In this document: positions 1-7,283 of the stretch, one piece after another
Position numbering within the stretch: the first letter of the stretch is position 1
Layout: each line of letters opens with the position of its first letter
IMG/VR virus record: IMGVR_UViG_3300022188_000065
Span: 1-20,118 of that record
Origin: a virus
Direction: 5' to 3' (one strand)
DNA: 20,118 nucleotides
Made by a program: the position numbers and the translations under genes
The notes under the pieces: generated by a model
What the model was told of the DNA's origin: nothing
Databases searched by the model: none
The model's input: only the letters and a program-made list of their open reading frames with translations

Positions 1-866
1 TTGTCAAGCTTGTCAATTAGATAAATATTTATCTCCCGAAGTAGCGAGTTTATGGTCGAGCGGTAATATATGAATTTTTTCAGAAGGTCGTCGGTCGGTT
101 CGGAATTATTCCTCAAAGCCGCCGCAATATCTACGATAGCGAGCAATGATTCGGCTGATTCGTTGAGGTAGGTTTTACATTTGAGCCTATGTGGACAAAA
201 AATACAATGAGCGCCCGCCACTTGCTCCGGATTATCGCTTTTTGCCCTTTCAATTGCGTGTATAACCTTATTATCGAAAAAATCCTTTATATCTTCAACC
301 TTGAATCTTGCCTCTTTAACCATTGGCGAAGTTTCGGGCTGGAATATAACAAGATTTACATATTCGGCGTCCGGGTTATATTCTGTAAGAGCCAAATAGC
401 CATATATTTTTAACTGCGAACTTGTAGGATCCACAGGAAACGAACCGCTTTTAAAGTCGATAACTTCTATTACGCTTCCGCTTACCACTACAGCGTCGGG
501 CGTGCCAAATATATCTCCTACCCCGATAGTCTTTTCAAGTATAATATTGTTCCTTTCCTTATTAATGTAGCGAGTTATCAATTGTGCGTATTTTTTAGCT
601 ATCAAAAGCTCTTCACTTGTGGGCTTTCGGAATTCGCCTTTTTTGCCGTCGAGTTCAAGTCTCATATTTTGGAGCGTAGGTATTATAGCTGGTTCTTTGC
701 CTTCTATCGCCAACTCCGCGGCTTTTTCGCAAAGAGTATGCAATGCGGTTCCCCGGTCGGCTTTTGTATGGTCGCCCCACGTCCGAAAACTTGAATCTTT
801 TACGGAATAAGGGCAATTAAGCCACCTATCCGCCCCGCTTGGTGAGAATTTACAATGTTTTTTCAT
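1..866 (-). CDS. DUF2800 family PD-(D/E)XK nuclease (partial, 3' end off window)
   Basis: An open frame of 288 codons starts at ATG 866 behind a strong AAAGGAG site and runs off the left edge without a stop. The N-terminus reads MKKHCKFSPSGADRWLNCPYS, the A-x-RW-x-x-CP entry motif of Cas4/RecB-like phage nucleases. It is followed by GTALH and a downstream acidic residue, then IFGTPDAVVV, then VIEVIDFKSG, which supply the D...D-x-K type catalytic core. CIFCPHRLKC near residue 245 resembles the cysteine cluster of this family. DUF2800 proteins are phage nucleases of unsettled role, probably in recombination or DNA processing, and usually sit with SNF2 helicase and methylase genes as here. This is the last visible gene of the leftward early operon. 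The family assignment is firm, the exact function is not. Confidence 0.85.
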   Translation of the reverse strand, partial: MKKHCKFSPSGADRWLNCPYSVKDSSFRTWGDHTKADRGTALHTLCEKAAELAIEGKEPAIIPTLQNMRLELDGKKGEFRKPTSEELLIAKKYAQLITRYINKERNNIILEKTIGVGDIFGTPDAVVVSGSVIEVIDFKSGSFPVDPTSSQLKIYGYLALTEYNPDAEYVNLVIFQPETSPMVKEARFKVEDIKDFFDNKVIHAIERAKSDNPEQVAGAHCIFCPHRLKCKTYLNESAESLLAIVDIAAALRNNSEPTDDLLKKFIYYRSTINSLLREINIYLIDKLD

Positions 867-872
867 ATTTTA

Positions 873-900
873 CTCCTTTCCGCCCTTTAGGGCTTTAATT
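873..900 (-). promoter_or_regulatory. Hairpin plus extended ribosome binding site of the DUF2800 gene
   Basis: Read on the minus strand the leader is AGCCCTAAAGGGCGGAAAGGAG, in two parts: a small hairpin GCCCT/AGGGC and then the motif GGGCGGAAAGGAG (positions 886-873) five to seven bases before the ATG. The motif is shared, exactly or with small changes, by several early genes of this phage. It is complementary to part of the candidate small RNA at 8015-8084. The role as a regulated translation start is inference. Confidence 0.5.
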
Positions 901-916
901 TTTATATTTCACTCCG

Positions 917-1051
917 TCATAAAACTATTTTCCGATAATTGTCAACCAATTGTTTCAAATTTTTATTTTCTGCCTCAAGTTTTTTTATTTTTTCTTTAAG
1001 TTTTTCTTTTTCCCTTTCGAGTTTTTCAATCAATTCCAAGTGTTTCCTCAT
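917..1051 (-). CDS. Small coiled-coil protein, 44 aa
   Basis: The frame begins at ATG 1051 behind AAAGGAG, which lies inside the last codons of the methylase gene, and ends at TGA 917. The product is almost entirely charged heptads: EKLEREKEKLKEKIKKLEAE followed by NKNLKQLVDNYRK. This is a single parallel coiled coil of about five heptads with leucines at d positions and an asparagine in the core, like a basic-poor leucine zipper. No DNA-binding basic segment is obvious. It lies between methylase and DUF2800 genes in the same operon. It is below the usual gene-finder length cutoff, but the ribosome binding site and operon spacing (3 bp after the methylase stop) support it. Function is unknown; a dimerising partner or adaptor is possible. 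Confidence 0.6.
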   Translation of the reverse strand: MRKHLELIEKLEREKEKLKEKIKKLEAENKNLKQLVDNYRKIVL

Positions 1052-1054
1052 ACT

Positions 1055-1729
1055 CTACTCCTTTCCGCTCTTTTGAGCTTCAAACCTTTGCTTTATTATT
1101 TCGCAGTATTTTTTCTCGAGCTCAATCCCTATCCAACGTCGGCCGAGTTTCTCCGCGGCTAATAATGTAGTCCCACTGCCAGCGAATGGGTCGAGGATTG
1201 TTCCTTCGTATTCTTCTATAATTTCCGCCAATAAACTGATGGGTTTTTCAGCGATATGTGTCAATTTTGTAGGCGCTATTCGTCTATGGCGCAAAATATT
1301 TCCTTTATTTTTGCTTCTTAATACGCCTTTATTTTTTCCTTTAACGCCGTATAAAATGAATTCGTGATTAGGGCGCCAATTATAACCCATTCCGAACCAC
1401 ATTTTATCCCACACGAGGCAATTTTTTAAGGTATAATATTTTTTAAAAACGGGCATAATTTTATCAACTTCCGACCAACCAGCGAATAGATACAAAACAT
1501 CTGATAAATTCGCGGCAAGGGGTAAAAAATGCGAAATTATATCGACGTTTTCGTCGTTTGCTATTTTTATCCCGTTGAATTTACTTGTTTTCCGTTGGGC
1601 TTTTAGACTTATGCCGTAAGGTGGATCCGTTATTATTGCGTCTATGCTCTTATCTTTTAATTCAGCCATAATTTCGGGGCAATCCCCGCAATAGAGAGCT
1701 CCTAATTCCGTTTTAAAGTATTCTTTCAT
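1055..1729 (-). CDS. DNA methyltransferase of the N6-adenine/N4-cytosine type
   Basis: The 224-aa product carries TDPPYGI near residue 36 (catalytic motif IV, DPPY) and LDPFAGSGTTLLAAEKLGRR near residue 180 (AdoMet-binding motif I), followed by WIGIELEKKYCEI. Motif IV before motif I is the beta-class order seen in the N6_N4_Mtase family, which methylates the exocyclic amino group of A or C using AdoMet. The length suits a solitary phage methylase without a large recognition domain. No restriction endonuclease gene is next to it, so it is more likely to protect phage DNA from host enzymes or to mark DNA than to be half of a restriction system. Its ATG overlaps the stop of the upstream 54-codon gene (ATATGA), showing translational coupling. 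Target sequence cannot be read from the protein. Confidence 0.9.
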   Translation of the reverse strand: MKEYFKTELGALYCGDCPEIMAELKDKSIDAIITDPPYGISLKAQRKTSKFNGIKIANDENVDIISHFLPLAANLSDVLYLFAGWSEVDKIMPVFKKYYTLKNCLVWDKMWFGMGYNWRPNHEFILYGVKGKNKGVLRSKNKGNILRHRRIAPTKLTHIAEKPISLLAEIIEEYEGTILDPFAGSGTTLLAAEKLGRRWIGIELEKKYCEIIKQRFEAQKSGKE

Positions 1730-1890
1730 ATTTTACTCCTTTCTCTTAAAATTTTCGTTATTATTTGTCCGATTGTTTCGGCGTTAGCCTCACATTCGAA
1801 CTTTTCGCCATTAAAATATATTTCGGCTTTTAATTTTCCGTCGAAATTATCGAGCCACACGGTAAACTGGTATTTTTCATAAAGCCTCAT
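1726..1890 (-). CDS. Small protein, 54 aa, coupled to the methylase
   Basis: ATG 1890 lies seven bases after GGCGGAAAGGAG and the frame ends at TGA 1726-1728, overlapping the methylase start. The product begins MRLYEKYQFTVWLDNFDGKL and continues with a pattern of short beta strands (KAEIYFNGEKFECEANAETI) and a C-terminal helix GQIITKILRERSKI. It looks like a compact beta-beta-beta-alpha fold with no recognisable family. The last codons encode the ribosome binding site of the methylase. It is not recognised, but the overlap, ribosome binding site and protein-like composition make it a real gene. Confidence 0.65.
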   Translation of the reverse strand: MRLYEKYQFTVWLDNFDGKLKAEIYFNGEKFECEANAETIGQIITKILRERSKI

Positions 1891-1925
1891 AGATAGCTCC
1901 TTTCCGCCTATAATATCATTTTACC

Positions 1926-3266
1926 TTATGCGACCGTATTTGTCAAGTATTTTCTATCGGATAAGCCTATAAATTTAAGGATATCCGCCTCTTTTCGATA
2001 CAACGCCTCAGCTACTTTCTCATCTATTGTTCCGGGTATTACAATATACTGAATTAAAACGTTATCTTTTTGCCCTATTCGGTGGATTCTATCTTCAGCT
2101 TGAAATACATTTGCCGGCGTCCAATCAAGCTCCGCAAATATGGCAATTCTTGCCCTCGTGAGCGTTATTCCCACGCCCGCCGCGGTTATACTTGCTACTA
2201 AAGCGTCTATTTTTCCGCCTTGAAACTTGTCGACAATAATTTGTTTTTCGTCCGAACTCATACCGCCATATAAAACGTCAGACGTGTAGCCTTTTTTGCG
2301 AATCTCCGCCGCTATTCGCTCAATAACGTTTCTATGGTGAGCGAATATAACGACAGGACGGCCATCGGATTCCATAACTTCTAAAACGTGCTCCACTACG
2401 GCTCCTGCCTTTGCCTCTCCGATAAGACGACGCAACGTTGCGAGCGGCATTTCCTCGTCGTCCGTGGCTTCTATTATGGCTTTGATTTGCGATTGTTTTA
2501 CGCTTGAAAGTGGGATTATTTGTATTGTTTTTTCGGGCAATTGTGTTAGAACTTCGCTTTTGAGCCTGCGAATAAATCCGACCCCTTTTAATCGCTCTAC
2601 CAGTTCGTCCTCGTGCTTAACGCCGTAATATTTGTCGACGTATTTTATTCGCCCGTTTCCAATATGGAGTTCCAATAAATCGTGATGAACATAACGGCGG
2701 CGGAAGTCGACATATTTCCCCAAAACGCCGATTTTTAGGGCGTTCGCCAATGGATAGACGTCTAACGCCGAGTTTTTGTAGGGCGTTCCCGTGATAAATA
2801 TTTTCGATTCTGCCTCTATTTTCTCTATGTTTCTATTTCCGAGGATGTATTGTGTGCGTTGTGCTTGCAAATTTTTGAGATAATGGGCCTCGTCGCAAAT
2901 TAGAACGCCCCATTTTTTCGAAGTTGTTATCCAGTGCATTGATTTAGCCTTCGCGTAATTCATAATAAGAATATTGGCGCCGAGCAAACGCCTTATCGCT
3001 TTATCACTTTTCGGGATTGACTTTGCCACTTCGATTTTCTTATTCGCAGCCCATTCTCCGCCCCACTTGACAACTTCTCGATACCAATTTATCAAAAGGT
3101 TAGCTGGACAAATGATAAGAACCGAGTCAGCGTTTTTCAAGCGACAAAACTCAATGGCTTGAACCGTTTTGCCGAGTCCCATTTCGTCGCCCAAAATTCC
3201 GCCGTTATACTTAATTAAATGAGCTACGCCTTCTTTTTGATATGGGAATAACTTTTCATTCATCAT
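1926..3266 (-). CDS. SNF2-family DNA helicase/translocase
   Basis: This 446-aa protein has a complete SNF2-type ATPase. Q-motif-like LFPYQKEGVAHL is at residue 6, motif I GDEMGLGKTVQAIE near 27, motif II LICDEAHYLKN near 122, and motif III ITGTPYKN near 158. Motifs V-VI, GVGITLTRARIAIF and AEDRIHRIGQKD, are near 365-400. It is the minimal two-RecA-domain form with no extra DNA-binding domain. Phage proteins of this family translocate on double-stranded DNA and are found with DUF2800 nucleases and primase-helicases, suggesting a role in replication or recombination. The first of two consecutive ATGs is chosen because GGGCGGAAAGGAG ends six bases before it. It shares the operon with the flanking small genes. 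Confidence 0.92.
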   Translation of the reverse strand: MMNEKLFPYQKEGVAHLIKYNGGILGDEMGLGKTVQAIEFCRLKNADSVLIICPANLLINWYREVVKWGGEWAANKKIEVAKSIPKSDKAIRRLLGANILIMNYAKAKSMHWITTSKKWGVLICDEAHYLKNLQAQRTQYILGNRNIEKIEAESKIFITGTPYKNSALDVYPLANALKIGVLGKYVDFRRRYVHHDLLELHIGNGRIKYVDKYYGVKHEDELVERLKGVGFIRRLKSEVLTQLPEKTIQIIPLSSVKQSQIKAIIEATDDEEMPLATLRRLIGEAKAGAVVEHVLEVMESDGRPVVIFAHHRNVIERIAAEIRKKGYTSDVLYGGMSSDEKQIIVDKFQGGKIDALVASITAAGVGITLTRARIAIFAELDWTPANVFQAEDRIHRIGQKDNVLIQYIVIPGTIDEKVAEALYRKEADILKFIGLSDRKYLTNTVA

Positions 3267-3272
3267 AACTTA

Positions 3273-3299
3273 CTCCTTTCCGCCCTTAAATTTCAAGGC
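3273..3299 (-). promoter_or_regulatory. Extended ribosome binding site of the SNF2 gene
   Basis: The minus strand reads AGCCTTGAAATTTAAGGGCGGAAAGGAG. The motif GGGCGGAAAGGAG (3285-3273) matches the one before the DUF2800 gene, and GCCTT upstream can fold with AAGGGC to hide the first part. The stem also encodes the last codons of the frameshifted gene upstream. Regulation by the candidate small RNA is inferred from complementarity only. Confidence 0.45.
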
Positions 3300-3490
3300 T
3301 TTTAAGTTTTTCGATAGTTTCTTTATCTTTTACTACAACGCTAATATTTCCGAATTTTCGGTGCTTAAAATGGTCTACGCTTTTCAAAATCAGCGAACGC
3401 CCCGTCGTCGTAAAAAATAACGGCGGCAATGGCGCTGATGTTAATTAATGCCTCGTTTCCGTTTACGTATGCTTTTACAAATTTTTTCAT
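3286..3490 (-). pseudogene. Small gene with an apparent frameshift (67 aa if repaired)
   Basis: ATG 3490 behind AAAGGAA opens a 41-aa frame, MKKFVKAYVNGNEALINISA..., which stops at 3365. Removing one G from the G4 run at 3400-3403 (C4 on the plus strand) joins DDG to a second frame, RSLILKSVDHFKHRKFGNIS then VVVKDKETIEKLKSLEI. That frame stops at 3286, exactly at the ribosome binding site of the SNF2 gene like its neighbours. The repaired 67-aa product looks like a single small beta-rich domain ending in a helix. This could be a real mutation, a sequencing error in a short homopolymer, or a +1 programmed shift. The unrepaired alternative is the 41-aa protein at 3365-3490. Function is not recognised. 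Confidence 0.6.
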
Positions 3491-3504
3491 TGTTCTTTTC
3501 CTTT

Positions 3505-3717
3505 CTATATAACTTCGTCTAATTTGAGCAAATAAGCAGCGAGCATACCAATAGCCCACTTTGCCACGTGCTTACCGTTTCTTTCAAATTCAATCCAACC
3601 GCTATTGTGGCTTGTTCGATAAACTTTGCCGCCAATAGTGATTTTTAGCTTTTGTTGCGGTCGGCGGGTGCTTTCGATAATTGTCTCTTTCTCTTTGATT
3701 TTGTAGTAGATTCTCAT
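3505..3717 (-). CDS. Hypothetical protein, 70 aa
   Basis: The frame starts at ATG 3717, five bases after AGAAAGGAG. The product MRIYYKIKEKETIIESTRRP... is basic and has several short strands (KLKITIGGKVYRTSH, GWIEFERNGKHVAKWA) before a hydrophobic C-terminal helix, AIGMLAAYLLKLDEVI. The C-terminal helix is amphipathic rather than a clear membrane segment. I do not recognise a family. It lies within the run of small early genes between the 304-codon gene and the SNF2 helicase, behind the duplicated hairpin leader at 3724-3753. Small accessory proteins of this kind in phage early operons are often host-takeover factors, but nothing here shows that. Confidence 0.65.
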   Translation of the reverse strand: MRIYYKIKEKETIIESTRRPQQKLKITIGGKVYRTSHNSGWIEFERNGKHVAKWAIGMLAAYLLKLDEVI

Positions 3718-3723
3718 TTTAAA

Positions 3724-3753
3724 CTCCTTTCTGCCCGTCTGTGCGGGCCCTTT
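3724..3753 (-). repeat. Duplicated hairpin leader, copy 1
   Basis: A 30-bp segment that recurs at 4034-4063 with a single mismatch. On the minus strand it holds GGGCCCGCACAGACGGGC, a hairpin with stem GCCCG/CGGGC and loop CACAGA, and then CAGAAAGGAG, the ribosome binding site of the 70-aa gene. The stem takes up the first bases of the shared GGGCGG motif, so it could gate pairing there. Confidence 0.7.
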
Positions 3754-3777
3754 TTTTCTGGCAGCCCTAAAATGGCT

Positions 3778-3807
3778 ATGCGGGGCTTTGCGCCCCGCGT
3801 GTTTTTC
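3778..3807 (+). terminator. Plus-strand terminator inside the leftward operon
   Basis: GCGGGGC (3780-3786) and GCCCCGC (3792-3798) form a perfect 7-bp stem with loop TTTGC, extendable by two weaker pairs, followed on the plus strand by GTTTTTCTT. The T-run is on the plus-strand side only, so it should stop rightward transcription. In the leftward mRNA the same palindrome forms a hairpin just after the 72-aa gene. Confidence 0.6.
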
Positions 3808-4026
3808 TTATTTCCACTCGCAAAAAGTCAAATCGCCGTGCTGATGGGTAAGAATATTTCTAAAAGTCTTTTCGGCTTCGTCTTTTTTGTCTGTTTTGAC
3901 GTCGATAGTATTCCTCTCTACAAATTTTAAGTTTTTATCGTCGTCTTGTTCATACCTTTTGAACTTAAATACCACCATTGCCTCATCTTTTAACAGAACT
4001 TTTTTGTAGATTATTACTTTTTTCAT
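3808..4026 (-). CDS. Hypothetical protein, 72 aa
   Basis: ATG 4026 stands seven bases after GGGCGGAAAGGAG. The product begins MKKVIIYKKVLLKDEAMVVF and is highly charged, with alternating strands (VVFKFKRYEQDDDKNLKFVE, NTIDVKTDKKDEAEKTF) and an end NILTHQHGDLTFCEWK. There is no signal peptide or membrane segment and no family I recognise. It sits between the GC-rich 304-codon gene and the 70-aa gene, each with its own hairpin leader. Base composition matches the other small early genes. Confidence 0.65.
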   Translation of the reverse strand: MKKVIIYKKVLLKDEAMVVFKFKRYEQDDDKNLKFVERNTIDVKTDKKDEAEKTFRNILTHQHGDLTFCEWK

Positions 4027-4033
4027 ATCGTTT

Positions 4034-4063
4034 CTCCTTTCCGCCCGTCTGTGCGGGCCCTTT
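4034..4063 (-). repeat. Duplicated hairpin leader, copy 2
   Basis: This copy matches 3724-3753 in 29 of 30 positions. It carries the same GCCCG-CACAGA-CGGGC hairpin followed by the full GGGCGGAAAGGAG ribosome binding site of the 72-aa gene. Two near-identical leaders in front of unrelated small genes suggest a mobile or copied expression element. Confidence 0.7.
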
Positions 4064-4092
4064 GGTTTTTTTATGGTATTAAAGTTAGGGGG

Positions 4093-5007
4093 TTATCCCT
4101 TAACCTTAAATCCGTCGCAACCTACCGGGCGACCTTGCTCGTCGCGCACAAGGTTACCCGGTGCGATTACGTCCGGACGGTCGGTTGCCTCAAACACAAG
4201 CCCGGAAACGATGTATACAGTTCCGGGTTGCGGTTCTGGCAACCCCTCAACCGCGCCATATTTGGCACGATAAAGAGGTATGCCACCGTCCATATCGGCG
4301 ACTTTTTCATAGGTCACCGATACGCGGGCAACCGTTCCGGAAGGTTCAAATGTCCTTCCGGAGTTTACCTCTTTAATAGCGTGCGGGGTGAGATTTATCA
4401 TCTGCACGCTATCAGCCGGCTTCTCTTCCTCTTCTTCGGAAGTGGAAGCGTCGGCAACTTCCAGTTCTTCCGAGAGCTTGCCGGTGGACTTTCGATAGTA
4501 TCCAGCGTCCACACGGTCAAGCCCTATTTTTTTTGCCTTGCTTTCGAGTTCGTCGAAGGCAAGGCTGAGCTTTTTAGCAAACTCAACCAGCTGGTCGATT
4601 GCCTGCTGGTCGAGGTCGCAAGAGAATTCCTTGCCGTTGTCAACAGCGTCGGCGATGGCGCTGTCGATTTTTGCAAGAAGTTCTCTTGCAGTTTCTTGGG
4701 CTTGGCAGGTCATTTCGAACCAAGCCCAAAGCCCATTGGCAACCGCCTTTTCTTTGTCAGCGGTCGCCTTCCTGAGAAAGTAGGCGTCGTCCGGGTCTTC
4801 CGGGTCGCCTACCATATTTTCTACAACCCGGCGGCATTCGTTATACCACTTCGGGTCGTATTTAGCCAAAAAAGAAAGATAAGGATAAAACCCGAAGGTT
4901 TCCCTTATCTTCCTTTCTTTTTTGAGACTATCCGCTACCGCTTCGAGGTAGCGGATATCCCCATTATATACTCTTTCGTTTATTTCATCTTTATAAATAC
5001 CTTGCAT
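4093..5007 (-). CDS. Two-domain hypothetical protein, GC-rich, 304 aa
   Basis: The N-terminal part (about residues 1-195) is helical and acidic and is not recognised. An acid linker, STSEEEEEKPAD, leads to a C-terminal domain of about 100 residues starting VQMINLTPHAIKEVN, with SGTVARVSVTYEK, GLPEPQPGTVYIVSGLVFEA, RPDVIAPGNLVRDEQGRPVG. I know this last domain as a stand-alone small protein of phages and bacteria with no settled function, so here it appears as a fusion. By eye the gene is clearly richer in G+C (over 50% in stretches such as 4141-4200) than its neighbours (about 40%). Its ribosome binding site AAGGGGG differs from the early-gene motif, and it lies directly behind its own strong promoter (5051-5079). 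These are signs of later acquisition, like a moron gene. Confidence 0.8.
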   Translation of the reverse strand: MQGIYKDEINERVYNGDIRYLEAVADSLKKERKIRETFGFYPYLSFLAKYDPKWYNECRRVVENMVGDPEDPDDAYFLRKATADKEKAVANGLWAWFEMTCQAQETARELLAKIDSAIADAVDNGKEFSCDLDQQAIDQLVEFAKKLSLAFDELESKAKKIGLDRVDAGYYRKSTGKLSEELEVADASTSEEEEEKPADSVQMINLTPHAIKEVNSGRTFEPSGTVARVSVTYEKVADMDGGIPLYRAKYGAVEGLPEPQPGTVYIVSGLVFEATDRPDVIAPGNLVRDEQGRPVGCDGFKVKG

Positions 5008-5050
5008 ATTGCCCCCTTAAATTTTTTTATTTTTTTATCCCTCTAATTAT

Positions 5051-5079
5051 ATTATACCATATTTTCGAATGAGAGTCAA
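5051..5079 (-). promoter_or_regulatory. Sigma70-type promoter of the distal early operon
   Basis: On the minus strand TTGACT (5079-5074), a 17-bp spacer ending in TGG (extended -10), and TATAAT (5056-5051). Transcription should start near 5044 and read into the 304-codon gene and, with no clear leftward terminator seen, the genes beyond. It lies just after the terminator of the primase gene. Confidence 0.85.
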
Positions 5080-5087
5080 GGGTAAAA

Positions 5088-5126
5088 ATAAAAAAATTTT
5101 AGGCAAGTGGTATTTACCACCCGCCC
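5088..5126 (-). terminator. Terminator of the primase-helicase gene
   Basis: Read leftward, GGGCGGGTGGT (5126-5116), loop AAAT, and ACCACTTGCCT (5111-5101) make an 11-bp stem with three G-U pairs, followed by AAAATTTTTTTATTTTT. It ends the transcription unit of the primase gene 30 bp after its stop codon and separates it from the next promoter. Confidence 0.85.
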
Positions 5127-5153
5127 AAAGTCGTATTTAGTTGGTAGACAATG

Positions 5154-7283
5154 TTATTCTGTTATCAATACATTTCTAAAATCTACGCCGTCTTTTTTCC
5201 TACGGCCGATTTTAGCTCCTTCAAATATCGACAAGAGCCTATTTTTGTATTCCTGCTTCGCTTTTCGTTTTTTAATCAACGCCATTTGCGTCTCTTTTTC
5301 CGATTCGTCGAGTTTTTCGCTTTCTATCAAGGAATCCACAAAAGCCTCGAACAATTCGAATATTAAAACCATTTCGTTATTTGCTACATATTCCTCGGAA
5401 AATTCTTTAAAATCCTCGAAAAATTCGTCGAATATGAATACTTCGTCCGCGGGGTCTACGTCCTTCATAATTCCGCGGCACTTGAGATAAAAAGACGATA
5501 TTTCCTTATTCTTATTTTCATATTTGCCTATATTTACGGAAACACGCTCGAACAATACATTTTCAAGGGTTATTGGTTCGTAGTTATCTTTTACGCAGGA
5601 CAACTTAAAATAATCTTTACTATTTATGCCCAACGCCGCCGCTTCTTTTTTCGTAAGTGATTCCAATACATACGCCCGCCGTGCGTTATCAATTAAAGCC
5701 GAGGCCCCTCTCGCAAGGTCTATAGTCTTTTTTCCTTTTGCATTCTTTGCGGCGTGATGTATTGAAATAATGGCGCAATTGGCCTCTTTTGCTATATATC
5801 GGAGTATTTTCGACAATTCGCCCATTGCCCCGTTGTCGTTTTCGTTGGCAGTGTGTAAATACTTGAGCGGGTCGAAAAATACGATTTTAATTTCATTTCT
5901 AACAAGCGAATCCAAAAGGCGATTAACTACCGCATAATCCACTTTATAGCCGCTCTTATCCGATTTTATCAAAGAAAACATATTAAGCTCATCTGTGCTT
6001 GAGAAAAACATATTTCGGCGTATTTTTTCTTTTATTTCGGCCGGCAATTCGTCGCCCCATACGCCCTTAAAAAGCGCTTGTAATCTTTGGCGTGTTCGGG
6101 CGGCGTCGTCTTCAATATTAGCAAGCCATACCCTTTGCCCGCCGTTTAATTCGTCGTTGCTAATAAAAGGTAAATCGTCGAAATTTTCGCCCGTGGCAAC
6201 CATAACGCCGAGATATAAAGAAAGAGCCGATTTTCCTATTCCGCCGCGGGAGCTAATTATTGTCAAATCCCCGTAGGACGCGAAAAAAGGCAGGACAACT
6301 TCGTATCTAAATTTTGTGTCGAATATTCCGAACTCGTCCGCTCCGAATATAAAAGATTCCTCGTTTTCTATGGCGTCAAATTCTATTTCGGGAATTATAT
6401 CTCTTATGGTTAGCCCGACGGACTTTTGCCCCGCGGCTTGCGAACGCGAGGACACAAGGGCAAGGCGGGATAATATTTTCTTATGGATTGACTCGGGCGT
6501 TAGCTCCCCGCTCGTATCGCCTTTGTCGCCTTTGTTTATATTGTTAATAAGCGTCTCCACTTCGCCCGGCGGCAGATAATCAAGCAAAGCGTCAATTAGC
6601 TCAATCGTATCATTGTTCCCGTGCCCCGTTCCGTGCTGCAAACTCTTTTCGGAATTCCTCATAAAAGCGTCGATTATAATATTAGCTTTTGCGAGGCCGT
6701 ATATTAGCTCCTCATTTGTCAATTTTGCTACTTTAAAGCCCTTGTATTTATCGTCTATCAATTCGTCGGGCAGAGTCTCGCGCTCCCTTGAAAATTCCAT
6801 AAGCCAATCGGGCGCCGTGGCTATTTCGTGGTCGTCAATAATTTTATACTCGGCGCCGTTCGGTGCTAAAACATAGCCCTTGAATTTCAAGTCGACGTCG
6901 TCAACAATTTGTTTCCGGAATTCAAGCGACTTCCAATCGGTCCCGCTCGGCAATCTAAAATAATAATGCCTTCCGCCCGTCTGGGTTTCGACCGTTAAAG
7001 TTTTTGGCAAGTGGTAGTTATTGGACTTAAGAAACAATTTAAAATTTTCAATGCCGTTTTTCTTTCCGTTTTTGTGGTCTACGTCGACAACGATTAAATT
7101 TTGATAAGCGCACGGCACCCCGAAAAATCGGCTCCCGCTCGCTTTCAAATCGCTCAAGTTATCAAGCCAGTTTTTTGGGTCAAGCCAGCTCCCTTTTACT
7201 TTCGGGCGCCTTGACTTGTCGGCGACAAATAGTTTTAATTTTTCTCTTTTAATTAGGATTTGTAATGATTCTTTTAGATTCAT
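5154..7283 (-). CDS. Bifunctional primase-polymerase / RepA-type replicative helicase
   Basis: The 709-aa protein joins two replication domains. Residues about 1-170 form a prim-pol domain: LIVVDVDHKNGKKNG supplies the metal-binding D-x-D, and TVETQTGGRHYYFRLP the conserved GGRHYYF strand. Residues about 320-560 form a RepA/KaiC-like ATPase. Walker A is SSRGGIGKSALSLYLG, then WLANIEDDAARTRQRLQAL, Walker B IKIVFFDPLKYL, and the strand CAIISIHHAAKN. A charged C-terminal tail of about 130 residues follows. Such proteins prime and unwind at the phage origin, so this gene is the likely initiator for the GGCGWCAA cluster just upstream. It is transcribed alone, from the promoter at 7333-7360 to the terminator at 5088-5126. 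Its start at ATG 7283 is fixed by AAAGGAG eight bases before it. Confidence 0.9.
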   Translation of the reverse strand: MNLKESLQILIKREKLKLFVADKSRRPKVKGSWLDPKNWLDNLSDLKASGSRFFGVPCAYQNLIVVDVDHKNGKKNGIENFKLFLKSNNYHLPKTLTVETQTGGRHYYFRLPSGTDWKSLEFRKQIVDDVDLKFKGYVLAPNGAEYKIIDDHEIATAPDWLMEFSRERETLPDELIDDKYKGFKVAKLTNEELIYGLAKANIIIDAFMRNSEKSLQHGTGHGNNDTIELIDALLDYLPPGEVETLINNINKGDKGDTSGELTPESIHKKILSRLALVSSRSQAAGQKSVGLTIRDIIPEIEFDAIENEESFIFGADEFGIFDTKFRYEVVLPFFASYGDLTIISSRGGIGKSALSLYLGVMVATGENFDDLPFISNDELNGGQRVWLANIEDDAARTRQRLQALFKGVWGDELPAEIKEKIRRNMFFSSTDELNMFSLIKSDKSGYKVDYAVVNRLLDSLVRNEIKIVFFDPLKYLHTANENDNGAMGELSKILRYIAKEANCAIISIHHAAKNAKGKKTIDLARGASALIDNARRAYVLESLTKKEAAALGINSKDYFKLSCVKDNYEPITLENVLFERVSVNIGKYENKNKEISSFYLKCRGIMKDVDPADEVFIFDEFFEDFKEFSEEYVANNEMVLIFELFEAFVDSLIESEKLDESEKETQMALIKKRKAKQEYKNRLLSIFEGAKIGRRKKDGVDFRNVLITE

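Noticed and set aside
1055-1729. Methylase as part of a restriction-modification system
   Set aside because: No endonuclease-like partner of suitable type is adjacent; the neighbouring genes are small early genes, an SNF2 helicase and a DUF2800 nuclease typical of phage replication modules.
4051-5046. 331-aa plus-strand open frame opposite the GC-rich gene
   Set aside because: It is a shadow of the minus-strand 304-aa gene, which has a promoter, ribosome binding site and a recognisable C-terminal domain; the plus frame has neither a promoter nor a protein-like pattern.
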